This document shows positions 42,801-51,973 of a stretch of 64,000 nucleotides of DNA, piece after piece (within the stretch, counting starts at the first letter, position 1; the number at the start of each line of letters is the position of its first letter). Origin of the DNA: an uncultured Blautia sp. (GTDB lineage Bacteria; Bacillota; Clostridia; Lachnospirales; Lachnospiraceae); the NCBI RefSeq assembly GCF_947654165.1, contig NZ_CANTKB010000018.1:9343-73342 (forward strand). The letters run 5' to 3'. Both the position numbers and the translations under genes were made by a program. The notes under the pieces were generated by a model that was not told the DNA's origin, ran no database searches, and saw only the letters and a program-made list of their open reading frames with translations.

Positions 42801-42825
42801 TTATACTTAGTCAGCACAAGTATAA
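42801..42825. promoter_or_regulatory. Inverted repeat over the carB -10 box
   Basis: TTATACTT-9 bases-AAGTATAA, perfect 8+8 repeat spanning the -10 box and start site of carB: candidate operator. No PyrR-type attenuator is seen in the leader. Confidence 0.4.
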
Positions 42826-42847
42826 CACCTCAAACTTCCATACGCAA
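42819..42847 (-). promoter_or_regulatory. Promoter of carB
   Basis: Minus strand TTGCGT (42842-42847), 17-base spacer, TATACT (42819-42824). Confidence 0.65.
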
Positions 42848-42887
42848 GAATAAATCGTAGATTCCTGAATATATCCGCAGGATTTTC

Positions 42888-42916
42888 TTTACCAGCCTGC
42901 AATTTCCTGTTATACT
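42888..42916 (+). promoter_or_regulatory. Promoter of the ABC exporter at 43 kb
   Basis: TTTACC (42888-42893), 17-base spacer, TATACT (42911-42916). Confidence 0.5.
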
Positions 42917-42992
42917 TAACTGCAAAGAATCAAATTTTTGTACAATTGTAAAGATAAAGTGGAGATATCAGAGAACAGGAGAGGATTGTTTT

Positions 42993-43697
42993 ATGATTGA
43001 AGTGAAAAATCTGACAAAATGTTATAGCGGTGTTTCAGAACCAGCAGTAAAAAATGTATCTTTTTGTGCGAATCCCGGGGAGATTACGATTCTGTTGGGA
43101 CCAAATGGAGCCGGAAAGTCAACAACCATTAAAAGTATTGTAAATCTTCTGAATTACAATGGGAAGATTTTCATCTGTGGTTATCCCAATGATTCTATTG
43201 AAGCCAAAAAATGCTTTGGTTATGTTCCGGAAGTGCCTATGCTGTATGATCTTCTTACGGTTGATGAGATCATAGAATTTATCGGAAAAGCCTACCGTCT
43301 TCCACAATATAAGGAAATCGGAGGACAGTATCTGGAATTATTCCAGCTTACGAAACAGAGAAGCAAGCTTGCAAAAGAATTGAGCAAAGGCATGCGTCAG
43401 AAACTGAGCATGATTCTGGCTTTACTGATCCAGCCCAAAGCGTTGCTGGTAGATGAACCCATGGTTGGCCTCGACCCGGCAAGTATTGAGGAAGTGCTTC
43501 AGTTGTTTGTGACTTTAAAAGAACAGGGAACTTCTATTTTAATCAGCACACACATCATTGATGTGGTCAATGATATCTGGGACTGTGCCTACATTATGAA
43601 TAAAGGAGAAATTGTAAGGAGCATCCGCAGGGGAGAAGAGGGAAGTGAAACTCTGAAACAGATTTTCTTTGAAACTACTACGGAGGAAGATGCATGA
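42993..43697 (+). CDS. ABC transporter ATP-binding subunit
   Basis: 234 residues. Walker A GPNGAGKSTT (residues 33-42), signature LSKGM in AKELSKGMRQKLSM, Walker B ALLVDEPMVGLDP and the H-loop STHI are present. Type: ABC-2 exporter ATPase of the YtrB/NatA-like group. The last 4 bases overlap the start of the permease gene (ATGA), so the two are translated together. Cargo unknown. Confidence 0.93.
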   Translation: MIEVKNLTKCYSGVSEPAVKNVSFCANPGEITILLGPNGAGKSTTIKSIVNLLNYNGKIFICGYPNDSIEAKKCFGYVPEVPMLYDLLTVDEIIEFIGKAYRLPQYKEIGGQYLELFQLTKQRSKLAKELSKGMRQKLSMILALLIQPKALLVDEPMVGLDPASIEEVLQLFVTLKEQGTSILISTHIIDVVNDIWDCAYIMNKGEIVRSIRRGEEGSETLKQIFFETTTEEDA

Positions 43698-45256
43698 AAT
43701 CATTGATTTATTTGTCACTGACCAAATTAAAAGGAATGGTCAGAAACCAGTTCCGCAGTATTGGTTCCGGTATTCTCACTATTTTTATGGTTCTTTTATA
43801 TGGCGGGCTTTTCGTTATGGTATTTACCAGTTCTTCCGCATATGTGCCGGAAACCATGGGAATGCAGATTAATAATGCACTGCTTATGGGAACCGGCTGC
43901 CTGGCTCTTCTCTGCATCACGGTTGTGATGCAAAGAAGAAAGGCACTTGTGTACGATACAGATGCATTTTATTTGTTCGCAGGTCCTTATTCCAGAAAAC
44001 AGGTTAATGGGTTTATTCTGCTTCAGACCGTAACACAGTCAGTGATATATAGCTTACTTTGCTGTTATATCACTGCTATGATGTCCATAGGAAGTCATTT
44101 CACTGCGGTTTTCTTTCTTTTGACATTTCTGGTGTTTTATCTGGTAATGGCATTTTTTCTGATGCTGACGGATTATATTTATATGTGGACACTTGTGAAG
44201 AAACGCCATGAAATCTGGAATTACCTGACAGTATTTCTTGTGCTTGGGGCAGCGGCAGTTGTTTTCCTGTTGGCAGTGCAGAGAACAGGTTATGATTTGA
44301 AAACCGGCTATGTAGAATTTGCTCTTGGAAGGGATTTTTTCTATGTTCCGTTTTTTGGATGGGCAAAGTGGGTGCTGAATGCTTTTTTGGAAGGTGATTT
44401 TTCCGGGATACTGACGGGACTGGTCTTGCTTCTTTTCAGTAATCTGGTACTTACCGTTTTGTTTTTGAACTTTAAGAAAGAGATTGCGGAGCAGGCGGTG
44501 GAGGATGCCAGGGAAGTCAGCGAATACATGAGAAAGGTAAAAGCAAATAAAGGAAATTCTTTTGCAGATACGAAAAAAATAAAACATATCAAAGGAGAAT
44601 TCCCGGAGGGAGCAAAGGCGATTTTTTATAAAAATATGCTTCAGATGAGAAAAACAGGAAATTTCCTGAGAAAACAGGATTTGTTTATAATTATTCTGTA
44701 TTTTGTTATCAGTTATCTGGTCATGCCCTCTAATCGTTTTTATATGTTTTGTTATATGATGATGCTCTGGCTGTTTAACCTGATAAATGATGCAGATTTA
44801 ATGGGAGATTTAAGGAATTATCAAATTTATCTGATTCCAGAGCATCCGCTGAAGAAATTGGTGTATGCAGTGGTTCCTGCTTATATAAAAATCGGAATGA
44901 TCGTCAGCACGGCAATTTTGTTTGCAGGAATTTTCATGAAAATGCCTGCTCTGGCTATTGTCCGGTACATTTTGATGATGTTAGGCTATGCCATGATTTT
45001 TCTTGCAGGAACCGTGCTCTCTATGAGAATTCTGAAAAGCCGGACAAATGTTTTTATGGAAAATTTGCTGAGATTGCTGATCATACTGGCATGTGCAGTG
45101 CCTTCTGTGCTGCTCGGAGTGTTTAGCTTCTTTATTTTTAAAGATTTATATCGAGTCATGATAGTGGTGTCTGTGATGACACTTGTCATGAACTTTGTGG
45201 TGTCCGGACTGATTATTGTGGGTTGTCAGGGCATGATGAATGGAAGAGAGATGTAG
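43694..45256 (+). CDS. ABC-2 type exporter membrane subunit
   Basis: 520 residues with about 12 hydrophobic segments and a charged cytosolic stretch near residues 260-300 (QAVEDAREVSEYMRKVKANK). This layout is that of the large clostridial ABC-2 permeases encoded with a single short ATPase. No solute-binding protein is present, consistent with export. Starts in the ATPase stop region. Followed 12 bases later by the nucleoid-associated protein gene. Confidence 0.82.
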   Translation: MKSLIYLSLTKLKGMVRNQFRSIGSGILTIFMVLLYGGLFVMVFTSSSAYVPETMGMQINNALLMGTGCLALLCITVVMQRRKALVYDTDAFYLFAGPYSRKQVNGFILLQTVTQSVIYSLLCCYITAMMSIGSHFTAVFFLLTFLVFYLVMAFFLMLTDYIYMWTLVKKRHEIWNYLTVFLVLGAAAVVFLLAVQRTGYDLKTGYVEFALGRDFFYVPFFGWAKWVLNAFLEGDFSGILTGLVLLLFSNLVLTVLFLNFKKEIAEQAVEDAREVSEYMRKVKANKGNSFADTKKIKHIKGEFPEGAKAIFYKNMLQMRKTGNFLRKQDLFIIILYFVISYLVMPSNRFYMFCYMMMLWLFNLINDADLMGDLRNYQIYLIPEHPLKKLVYAVVPAYIKIGMIVSTAILFAGIFMKMPALAIVRYILMMLGYAMIFLAGTVLSMRILKSRTNVFMENLLRLLIILACAVPSVLLGVFSFFIFKDLYRVMIVVSVMTLVMNFVVSGLIIVGCQGMMNGREM

Positions 45257-45268
45257 GGGAGGATGAAT

Positions 45269-46291
45269 ATGTTAGCAGCAAAAGAGGAGATTAGGATTGA
45301 ACAGGCCATTGTCCATATTTTGGATTCTTCACTGGGGGTGCCGGTATTGTCCGATACGGTACTGGATTGTGGCTCGGATTTTTCTGATTTTTTAAAGGCA
45401 CATATTTTTAAGGTGGATTCCAGCGATGAGGTCAGAAACTGTACTTTTTCAGAAGAATCCCAGATTTTTCATTTGGCGGAGGAGTGGAATCCAGAGAAGT
45501 TTATTGAGATTACCCAGAAAATAGCAGGGGAATTATATACGCTGATGAATCAGAATATTGATATCCCGGCAGCGGATTTGCTCGCTGTGGAATATACGGT
45601 GGAGAAGCACAGGTATCTGGCACTTTTGAAGATGAATTATAAGACTTCGTACACTCATCTGACCAATTCGGATCCATGGGGAAATAATAATGATATAATT
45701 ATGCAGAAAGCAATTCTGCCCGGAGAGACACAGAAACTGGCAGAGGCGGCACTGATTGATCTCGAGGCACCTCAGTATGTGCGGCTGGTGGAGAAAAAAT
45801 ATGAGATCAATGGAGTAAAGACCAACTATTTTTCCAAAATGTTTCTAAAATGCAGCGGTTCTCTTTCTTCTAAGACGAAGCTGGCCATTGTAAATAAAGC
45901 AGTGGAGGATGTACAGAAAAAATATTTTAATGAGTCTGAGCAGTTTGAAGTCCGTATGGAGACCAAAAGTATTTTAAATGAAGAATTTACTCAACAGGGA
46001 GGATTCGAAGTACCGGTGGTCATAGATAAAATTTTCAGAGAACACCCGGAAATGAAAGAAGAGGTACAGGAGAAGCTGGAAAAATACAATCTCACAGAAG
46101 CTACCGTAGAGCCGCAGAATCCAAACACAACAAAAAAATTCACAAAGCAGCATCTTATGACGGATACGGGAATCGAATTAAAGATCCCCATGGAAGAATA
46201 TAATAACAAAGACCGGATTGAGTTCATTACCAATGCGGATGGCACCATATCGGTCCTGATCAAGAATATCGGAAGTATCCAGAGCCGATAG
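45269..46291 (+). CDS. Nucleoid-associated protein (NdpA/37-kDa family)
   Basis: 340 residues. Begins KEEIRIEQAIVHILDSSLGVPVLS, the opening of the PF04245-type nucleoid-associated protein family found across bacteria (E. coli YejK). The middle region carries the TLMNQNIDIPAADLLAVEY and YLALLKMNYKTSYTH segments. Thought to bind DNA; in several genomes it sits near mobile or defence genes, but here it follows an ABC exporter. ATG 45269 has GGGGAGG six bases upstream; ATG 45263 is too near the RBS. Confidence 0.82.
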   Translation: MLAAKEEIRIEQAIVHILDSSLGVPVLSDTVLDCGSDFSDFLKAHIFKVDSSDEVRNCTFSEESQIFHLAEEWNPEKFIEITQKIAGELYTLMNQNIDIPAADLLAVEYTVEKHRYLALLKMNYKTSYTHLTNSDPWGNNNDIIMQKAILPGETQKLAEAALIDLEAPQYVRLVEKKYEINGVKTNYFSKMFLKCSGSLSSKTKLAIVNKAVEDVQKKYFNESEQFEVRMETKSILNEEFTQQGGFEVPVVIDKIFREHPEMKEEVQEKLEKYNLTEATVEPQNPNTTKKFTKQHLMTDTGIELKIPMEEYNNKDRIEFITNADGTISVLIKNIGSIQSR

Positions 46292-46294
46292 AAG

Positions 46295-46308
46295 TGCATA
46301 AATATGCA
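46295..46308. promoter_or_regulatory. 14-bp palindrome upstream of the NSS promoter
   Basis: TGCATA-AA-TATGCA, perfect, nine bases before the -35 box: candidate operator or activator site. Confidence 0.35.
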
Positions 46309-46316
46309 AACCAGCC

Positions 46317-46345
46317 TTGTAGATAAGAAATAATCGTGGTATAAT
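46317..46345 (+). promoter_or_regulatory. Promoter of the NSS transporter gene
   Basis: TTGTAG (46317-46322), 17-base spacer, TATAAT (46340-46345). Confidence 0.7.
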
Positions 46346-46357
46346 TCCTGTCATAGC

Positions 46358-46404
46358 GTCTGTTTTGACGTTTGCACATTAAAGGGTTGATGCGTCAAAC
46401 GGAC
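46358..46404 (+). promoter_or_regulatory. Leader hairpin of the NSS transporter mRNA
   Basis: GTCTGTTTTGACG (46358-46370) pairs with CGTCAAACGGAC (46393-46404) with one bulge and one G-T pair. It lies within the ~90-base leader, has no T-tract, and ends about 30 bases before the start codon. Confidence 0.35.
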
Positions 46405-46435
46405 GAAGAGAAGAAAAAAAGAAGAGGTAATAACA

Positions 46436-47803
46436 ATGGAAAGAGAAAAATTTTCTTCACGCCTTGGTTTCATTCTGATCTCAGCAGGATGTGCCATTGG
46501 TCTGGGAAACGTATGGCGTTTTCCTTACATAACAGGAAAATACGGCGGGGCAGCGTTTGTTCTCATTTATCTGTTTTTCCTGATCGTTATGGGGTTGCCC
46601 ATCATGGTAATGGAATTTGCAGTTGGCCGTGCCAGCCAGAAGAGTATTGCCACGTCCTTTAATGTATTGGAAAAGAAGGGGACAAAATGGCATATTTACC
46701 GCTATTTCGGTATGGCGGGGAATTATCTGCTGATGATGTTTTATACCACCATCGGAGGTTGGATGCTGGCATACTTTGTGAAAATGGCAAAAGGTGATTT
46801 TAAAGGGCTGGATGCGGAAGGTGTAGGCCAGGCATTTAACAGCCTTACCACAGATATGGGAACCATGATTGTATGGATGTTGATCGTTGTGATCATCGGA
46901 TTTACTGTTTGCTCTCTGGGCTTGCAGAGTGGTGTGGAAAGGATCACAAAAGCCATGATGGTGGTTCTGCTTTTCCTGATGATTGTCCTTGCAGTGAATT
47001 CCTGTCTGCTTCCGGGTGCGTCAGAGGGATTAAAGTTCTATCTCATGCCGGATTTCAAGAAATTAACAGAGTATGGTTTATCTGAAGTGATTTTTGCTGC
47101 CATGGGTCAGGCGTTCTTTACTTTAAGCCTTGGCATCGGAGCCTTGGCGATCTTTGGAAGTTATATCGGAAAAGAAAGAAAACTTACGGGAGAAGCCATT
47201 AACATTCTGGTTCTGGATACTTTTGTTGCATTGACAGCAGGATTGATTATCTTCCCTGCGTGCTCTGCTTTCGGGGTAAATCCGGGAGAAGGACCGGGTC
47301 TGGTATTTGTGACACTGCCTAATGTATTTAATAACATGAAAGGCGGAAGATTCTGGGGAAGCCTGTTTTTCCTGTTTATGAGTTTCGCAGCACTTTCTAC
47401 CATTATTGCAGTGTTCCAGAATATCATTTCCTTTGCACAGGATCTGTGGAACTGGAGTCTGAAGAAAGCTACATTGATCAATGGATTTGCCATTGCCATT
47501 TTATCCTTGCCGTGTATCTTCGGTATGACGATCTGGAGTGATTTTTCAATCTTAGGAAAGAGTATTCTTGATTTCGAAGATTTCCTGGTAAGCAACAATA
47601 TGCTTCCGCTGGGGTCTCTGGTTTATCTGTTGTTCTGTGTGAACCGGTATGGATGGGGATGGAAAAATTTCCTCAAAGAAGCCAATACCGGAGAAGGTGT
47701 TTCTTTCCCGAAACAGATTAAAGTGTATCTGACTTTTGTGCTTCCGATTATTGTCCTGTATATTTTCGTCCAGGGATACTGGGGACTGATTCAGTCATTA
47801 TAA
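46436..47803 (+). CDS. Sodium-dependent amino acid transporter (NSS/SNF family)
   Basis: 455 residues, about 11 membrane helices, the bacterial NSS length (LeuT/MhsT relatives). Helix 1 carries the sodium and substrate site SAGCAIGLGNVWRFPYITG with the conserved GLGNVWRFPY, and the GQAFFTLSLGIGALAIFGSY stretch of helix 6 is present. It likely imports an amino acid with Na+. Own promoter, leader hairpin and terminator; unrelated to the pyrH run that follows. Confidence 0.92.
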   Translation: MEREKFSSRLGFILISAGCAIGLGNVWRFPYITGKYGGAAFVLIYLFFLIVMGLPIMVMEFAVGRASQKSIATSFNVLEKKGTKWHIYRYFGMAGNYLLMMFYTTIGGWMLAYFVKMAKGDFKGLDAEGVGQAFNSLTTDMGTMIVWMLIVVIIGFTVCSLGLQSGVERITKAMMVVLLFLMIVLAVNSCLLPGASEGLKFYLMPDFKKLTEYGLSEVIFAAMGQAFFTLSLGIGALAIFGSYIGKERKLTGEAINILVLDTFVALTAGLIIFPACSAFGVNPGEGPGLVFVTLPNVFNNMKGGRFWGSLFFLFMSFAALSTIIAVFQNIISFAQDLWNWSLKKATLINGFAIAILSLPCIFGMTIWSDFSILGKSILDFEDFLVSNNMLPLGSLVYLLFCVNRYGWGWKNFLKEANTGEGVSFPKQIKVYLTFVLPIIVLYIFVQGYWGLIQSL

Positions 47804-47812
47804 GTGAAAGAA

Positions 47813-47851
47813 AGAGAAATGTGCCAACTGTATGCATGTTTCTCTTTTTTT
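47813..47851 (+). terminator. Terminator after the NSS gene
   Basis: AGAGAAA (47813-47819) pairs with TTTCTCT (47839-47845), then six more T. Confidence 0.75.
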
Positions 47852-47863
47852 CGGAAATATTTC

Positions 47864-47892
47864 TTGAAATCATGTCCTATTATGGTTATACT
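47864..47892 (+). promoter_or_regulatory. Promoter of the pyrH-frr-uppS-cdsA-dxr-rseP run
   Basis: TTGAAA (47864-47869), 17-base spacer, TATACT (47887-47892), 42 bases before pyrH. Confidence 0.7.
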
Positions 47893-47934
47893 TAATACAA
47901 CTAAACAAACAAAAATAAAGGAGCTTTAGACTTT

Positions 47935-48630
47935 ATGAAGAGAATATTACTGAAATTAAGCGGAGAAGCTTTGGCAGGACCGAAGAAAACCGGGTTTGAC
48001 GAAGCAACAGTCATGGAAGTGGCACAGCAGGTAAAAGTTCTTGTAGAGGAAGGAATTCAGGTAGGTATTGTTATCGGAGGAGGAAACTTCTGGAGAGGAC
48101 GTACCAGTGAAAATATTGACCGTACAAAAGCAGATCAGATCGGTATGCTGGCAACGGTAATGAACTGTATTTATGTATCAGAAATTTTCCGTGCGGCAGG
48201 AATGAATACCAGCGTATTGACGCCTTTTGCGTGCGGCTCTTTTACAAAACTGTTTTCCAAAGATCTTGCGGTAAATGAACTGGAGAAGGGTACGGTTGTA
48301 TTTATGGCAGGCGGTACCGGACATCCTTATTTTTCAACAGATACTGCGACGGTGTTAAGAGCGATTGAAATCGAAGCAGAGATGATATTCCTGGCAAAGG
48401 CCGTGGATGGTGTGTATGACAGTGATCCAAAGGTAAACCCGGAAGCAAAGAAATACGATCAGGTAACGATTCAGGAAGTGATCGACCAGAAACTTGCAGT
48501 GGTTGATATGACAGCCTCCATTCTCTGTATGGAGAATAAAATGCCGATGCTGGTATTTGGTCTGAATGAAGAAAACAGTATTGTGAATACTGCACACGGA
48601 ATGTTTACAGGCACAAAAGTGCTGGTATAA
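47935..48630 (+). CDS. pyrH: UMP kinase
   Basis: 231 residues of the amino-acid-kinase fold. Converts UMP to UDP with ATP. The N-terminal KRILLKLSGEALAG, GIVIGGGNFWRGR, the AGGTGHPYFSTDTATVLRA loop and FLAKAVDGVYDSDP are diagnostic. Normal length. In most bacteria it follows rpsB-tsf; here it follows an NSS transporter and has its own promoter. Confidence 0.97.
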   Translation: MKRILLKLSGEALAGPKKTGFDEATVMEVAQQVKVLVEEGIQVGIVIGGGNFWRGRTSENIDRTKADQIGMLATVMNCIYVSEIFRAAGMNTSVLTPFACGSFTKLFSKDLAVNELEKGTVVFMAGGTGHPYFSTDTATVLRAIEIEAEMIFLAKAVDGVYDSDPKVNPEAKKYDQVTIQEVIDQKLAVVDMTASILCMENKMPMLVFGLNEENSIVNTAHGMFTGTKVLV

Positions 48631-48660
48631 AGACAAAATAGGAAAGAAGAGGACAGAATC

Positions 48661-49215
48661 ATGGCAGATGAAAGAATTCAGGTATATGAAACTAAAATGA
48701 CAAAAACATTAGACGGACTGAGAAAAGAGTATTTAACCATCCGTGCAGGACGTGCGAATCCACATATTCTGGATAAACTTACCGTAGACTATTATGGAAC
48801 ACCGACACCGCTTCAGCAGGTGGCGAACATTACTGTTCCGGAGGCACGTATGATCCAGATCCAGCCTTGGGAAGCATCTCTGATCAAAGATATCAGCAAA
48901 GCAATCATGGCTTCTGATCTGGGATTAAATCCAAACTCAGACGGTAAAGTGATTCGTCTGGTACTTCCGGAATTGACAGAGGAACGCAGAAAAGAACTGG
49001 TAAAAGATGTGAAGAAAAAAGGTGAAGCTGCAAAGGTAGCAGTGCGCAACATCCGCAGAGATGCAAACGATGCATTCAAAAAACTGGCAAAACAGGATGT
49101 TTCTGAGGATGAGATCAAGGAACTGGAAGATAAAGTACAGAAGGTTACTGACAAATTCGTAAAAGAAATTGACAAGGCTGTGGATGAAAAATCCAAAGAA
49201 ATTCTTACTGTATAA
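48661..49215 (+). CDS. frr: Ribosome recycling factor
   Basis: 184 residues. Splits post-termination ribosomes with EF-G. Sequence RKEYLTIRAGRANPHILDKL with VDYYGTPTPLQQVANITVPEARM and the C-terminal LEDKVQKVTDKFVKEIDKAV helix are fully typical. Follows pyrH after 30 bases with a GAAAGAAGAGG RBS. Confidence 0.97.
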   Translation: MADERIQVYETKMTKTLDGLRKEYLTIRAGRANPHILDKLTVDYYGTPTPLQQVANITVPEARMIQIQPWEASLIKDISKAIMASDLGLNPNSDGKVIRLVLPELTEERRKELVKDVKKKGEAAKVAVRNIRRDANDAFKKLAKQDVSEDEIKELEDKVQKVTDKFVKEIDKAVDEKSKEILTV

Positions 49216-49293
49216 TACACGTTGGAAAAGAGCAGGGAAAGGGGCACGTACAGAATCTGGTATTGTGCCTCTTTTGTGCGTAGGAGGATGAGT

Positions 49294-50010
49294 ATGAAGA
49301 TTCCAAATCATGTGGCCATTATTTTAGATGGCAATGGACGCTGGGCAAAAGCAAAAGGAATGCCAAGAACCTATGGACATATTAAGGGATGCGAAAATCT
49401 GGAAAAAATCTGCAGCATGGCAAAAGAACTGGGAGTAAAGTACCTCACCGTCTATGCCTTTTCTACAGAAAACTGGAAACGCTCTAAAGAAGAAGTAGAC
49501 GGTTTAATGAAGCTGTTCCGCAATTACATGAAAAAGTGCATAAAAATCGCATCGGACAATAAGATGAGAGTCCGTGTGATCGGAGACCCTACGGCATTTG
49601 ATGAAGATTTGCAGAAAAAGATCAAGGAATTAGAAGAATTTTCCAGCCAGTATGATGAGCTGCATTTTCAGATCGCATTAAACTACGGAAGCAGAGATGA
49701 GATGAAGCGGGCAGTCCGGGAACTGGCTCTGGATGTAAAAGAGGGAAAGATAGATCCGGAAGAGATCACAGAACAGACTATCTCGGACTATCTGGATACC
49801 AGAGGACTTCCGGATCCGGATCTTCTGATCCGTACCAGTGGGGAACAGAGACTTTCCAATTATCTTTTGTGGCAGCTTGCCTATACAGAATTTTATTTTA
49901 CGGATGTTCCCTGGCCGGATTTCAACAAGGCAGAGTTTGTAAAAGCCATTGAGAAATACAATGGCAGAGACAGAAGATACGGGGGAGTAAAGGAGGATAC
50001 AAATGTTTAA
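49294..50010 (+). CDS. uppS: Isoprenyl transferase (undecaprenyl diphosphate synthase)
   Basis: 238 residues. Builds the C55 lipid carrier for cell wall synthesis from FPP and IPP. Motifs HVAIILDGNGRWAKAKG (catalytic Asp), YLTVYAFSTENWKRS and DLLIRTSGEQRLSNYLLWQLAYTEF, the last of which is split by the substrate loop. ATG 49294 has AGGAGG seven bases before; the upstream in-frame codons to 49222 do not resemble the family. Overlaps cdsA by 8 bases. Confidence 0.96.
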   Translation: MKIPNHVAIILDGNGRWAKAKGMPRTYGHIKGCENLEKICSMAKELGVKYLTVYAFSTENWKRSKEEVDGLMKLFRNYMKKCIKIASDNKMRVRVIGDPTAFDEDLQKKIKELEEFSSQYDELHFQIALNYGSRDEMKRAVRELALDVKEGKIDPEEITEQTISDYLDTRGLPDPDLLIRTSGEQRLSNYLLWQLAYTEFYFTDVPWPDFNKAEFVKAIEKYNGRDRRYGGVKEDTNV

Positions 50011-50815
50011 AACACGACTTTTAAGCGGCATTGTTCTGGTGATCATTGCGGCTGCCTCGATCGCAGCGGGAGGTCCTGTGCTGTTTGCAGTGCTTCTTAC
50101 CATTTCTTTGATCGGGGTGAATGAATTATACAGAGCCATGGATGTACACCAGAAAGGTTTCGGCCCTTTAGAGGTGGCAGGATATGCTGGAACGGTTTTG
50201 TATTATATTACCCTTCTGTGGCCGAAAATGCAGTCCTATTCTATGATGGCAGTTTTGTTTGCACTGGTTCTGATCATGTGCGTCTATGTATTTTATTATC
50301 CAAAATACAGGGCAGAACAGATTATGGCAGCACTATTTGGCGTGGTATACGTGGCGGTGATGCTTTCTTATATATTTAAGACCAGAAATCTGGAAGGCGG
50401 AGCATGGCTGGTGGGTCTGATCTTCTTAAGCTCCTGGGGAAGTGATACCTGTGCTTACTGTGTGGGTGTGCTGTTTGGAAAACATAAGATGGCACCAATA
50501 CTGAGTCCTAAGAAATCCGTGGAAGGCGGTGTGGGCGGTGTTGTAGGTGCAGCACTTCTTGGAGCACTCTATGCAGTTCTGATTTCCGGTGTCAATCCGG
50601 CATCAGGACACACACCTCTGATGTACGGGATCATCTGTGCCGTAGGAGCACTGATTTCCATGGTAGGAGATCTGGCAGCTTCTGCGATTAAGAGAAACAA
50701 GGAAATCAAAGATTACGGAAAACTGATACCGGGACATGGAGGGATTCTGGACCGGTTTGACAGTGTAATCTTTACTGCACCGTTTATTTATTTTTTGGCA
50801 ACCGTGTTGATTTAA
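50003..50815 (+). CDS. cdsA: Phosphatidate cytidylyltransferase
   Basis: 270 residues, about eight membrane segments. Makes CDP-diacylglycerol from phosphatidate and CTP at the membrane. The C-terminal family signature KRNKEIKDYGKLIPGHGG followed by ILDRFDS is intact, as is SWGSDTCAYCVGVLFGKHK. Start overlaps uppS; followed by dxr after 14 bases, the common Firmicute order. Confidence 0.96.
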   Translation: MFKTRLLSGIVLVIIAAASIAAGGPVLFAVLLTISLIGVNELYRAMDVHQKGFGPLEVAGYAGTVLYYITLLWPKMQSYSMMAVLFALVLIMCVYVFYYPKYRAEQIMAALFGVVYVAVMLSYIFKTRNLEGGAWLVGLIFLSSWGSDTCAYCVGVLFGKHKMAPILSPKKSVEGGVGGVVGAALLGALYAVLISGVNPASGHTPLMYGIICAVGALISMVGDLAASAIKRNKEIKDYGKLIPGHGGILDRFDSVIFTAPFIYFLATVLI

Positions 50816-50829
50816 GGAGAACATAAGAT

Positions 50830-51972
50830 ATGATAAAAATTGCGATTTTAGGTTCTACCGGTTCTATTGGAACCCAGACCCTGGATATTGTGAGAAAAAA
50901 GAAAGATCTGGAAGTGCTTGGCCTGGCAGCAGGCAGGAACATTTCCATGCTGGAGGAACAGATCCGGGAATTTCATCCGAGACTGGCAGCAGTGGGGGAT
51001 GAAGAAAAGGCAGCAGAACTCAGAGAACGTATAAAAGATACGGACTGCAAAGTAGTGGGAGGCATGGACGGACTTCTGGAGCTGGCTGCCATGGAAGGCA
51101 CAGAGATTCTGGTCACAGCCATTGTGGGAATGATTGGAATCCGTCCGACGATTGAAGGAATCAAAGCAGGCAAAGATATTGCATTGGCTAATAAAGAGAC
51201 CCTGGTTACCGCTGGTCATATTATTATGCCGCTGGCAAAGGAATACGGAGTGCGGATTCTGCCGGTGGACAGTGAACACAGTGCGATATTCCAGGCATTA
51301 AACGGAGAAGAACATCAGGCCATTGATAAACTTTTGATCACTGCTTCAGGAGGCCCTTTCAGAGGAAGAAAAACGGAAGAGCTGGAACACATTCAAGTGG
51401 AAGATGCACTGAAACATCCAAACTGGGCCATGGGTCAGAAAATCACCATAGATTCAGCCACCCTGGTAAATAAGGGACTGGAAGTTATGGAGGCAAAATG
51501 GCTGTTTGATGTTGATCTGGATCAGATTCAGGTGGTGGTACAGCCTCAGAGCGTGATTCATTCCATGATTCAGTTTACAGACGGCAGTGTGATGGCTCAG
51601 CTCGGAACCCCGGATATGCGGCTGCCGATCCAATATGCCCTTTATGGGGGAACCAGGAGATATCTGGACGGGGAACGCCTGGATTTTGCAAAACTTGGCT
51701 CGATCACCTTTGAAAATCCTGACTTGGAAACCTTTAAAGGTCTGCCCCTTGCCATGAAGGCATCCAGAACAGGGGGCTCAATGCCAACGGTATTTAATGC
51801 TGCAAATGAAAAAGCAGTGGCTCTGTTTCTTCAGCGGAAAATCGGTTTTCTGGATATTTACCGGATTATTGAGGATGCTATGGATAACCACAAGATTATT
51901 TCGGCACCTACGGTAGAAGAGATTTTAAATATCGAACAAGAAGTATACAATAGAATTGAAAGCAGGTGGTAG
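50830..51972 (+). CDS. dxr: 1-deoxy-D-xylulose 5-phosphate reductoisomerase
   Basis: 380 residues. NADPH-dependent, second step of the MEP isoprenoid pathway. N-terminal ILGSTGSIGTQTLDIV nucleotide loop, ANKETLVTAGHIIM, LPVDSEHSAIFQ metal site and the flexible-loop region HPNWAMGQKITIDSATLVNK are visible in order. Places the organism's isoprenoid synthesis on the MEP route, feeding UppS in the same operon. The rseP start codon lies one base after its stop. Confidence 0.97.
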   Translation: MIKIAILGSTGSIGTQTLDIVRKKKDLEVLGLAAGRNISMLEEQIREFHPRLAAVGDEEKAAELRERIKDTDCKVVGGMDGLLELAAMEGTEILVTAIVGMIGIRPTIEGIKAGKDIALANKETLVTAGHIIMPLAKEYGVRILPVDSEHSAIFQALNGEEHQAIDKLLITASGGPFRGRKTEELEHIQVEDALKHPNWAMGQKITIDSATLVNKGLEVMEAKWLFDVDLDQIQVVVQPQSVIHSMIQFTDGSVMAQLGTPDMRLPIQYALYGGTRRYLDGERLDFAKLGSITFENPDLETFKGLPLAMKASRTGGSMPTVFNAANEKAVALFLQRKIGFLDIYRIIEDAMDNHKIISAPTVEEILNIEQEVYNRIESRW

Positions 51973-51973
51973 A

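Noticed and set aside
42771..42992. PyrR-type attenuator before carB
   Set aside because: The leader after the predicted start is only about 40 bases and contains no anti-terminator/terminator pair.
49222..49293. N-terminal extension of UppS
   Set aside because: The extra 24 residues do not resemble the family and the internal ATG 49294 has a near-perfect RBS.
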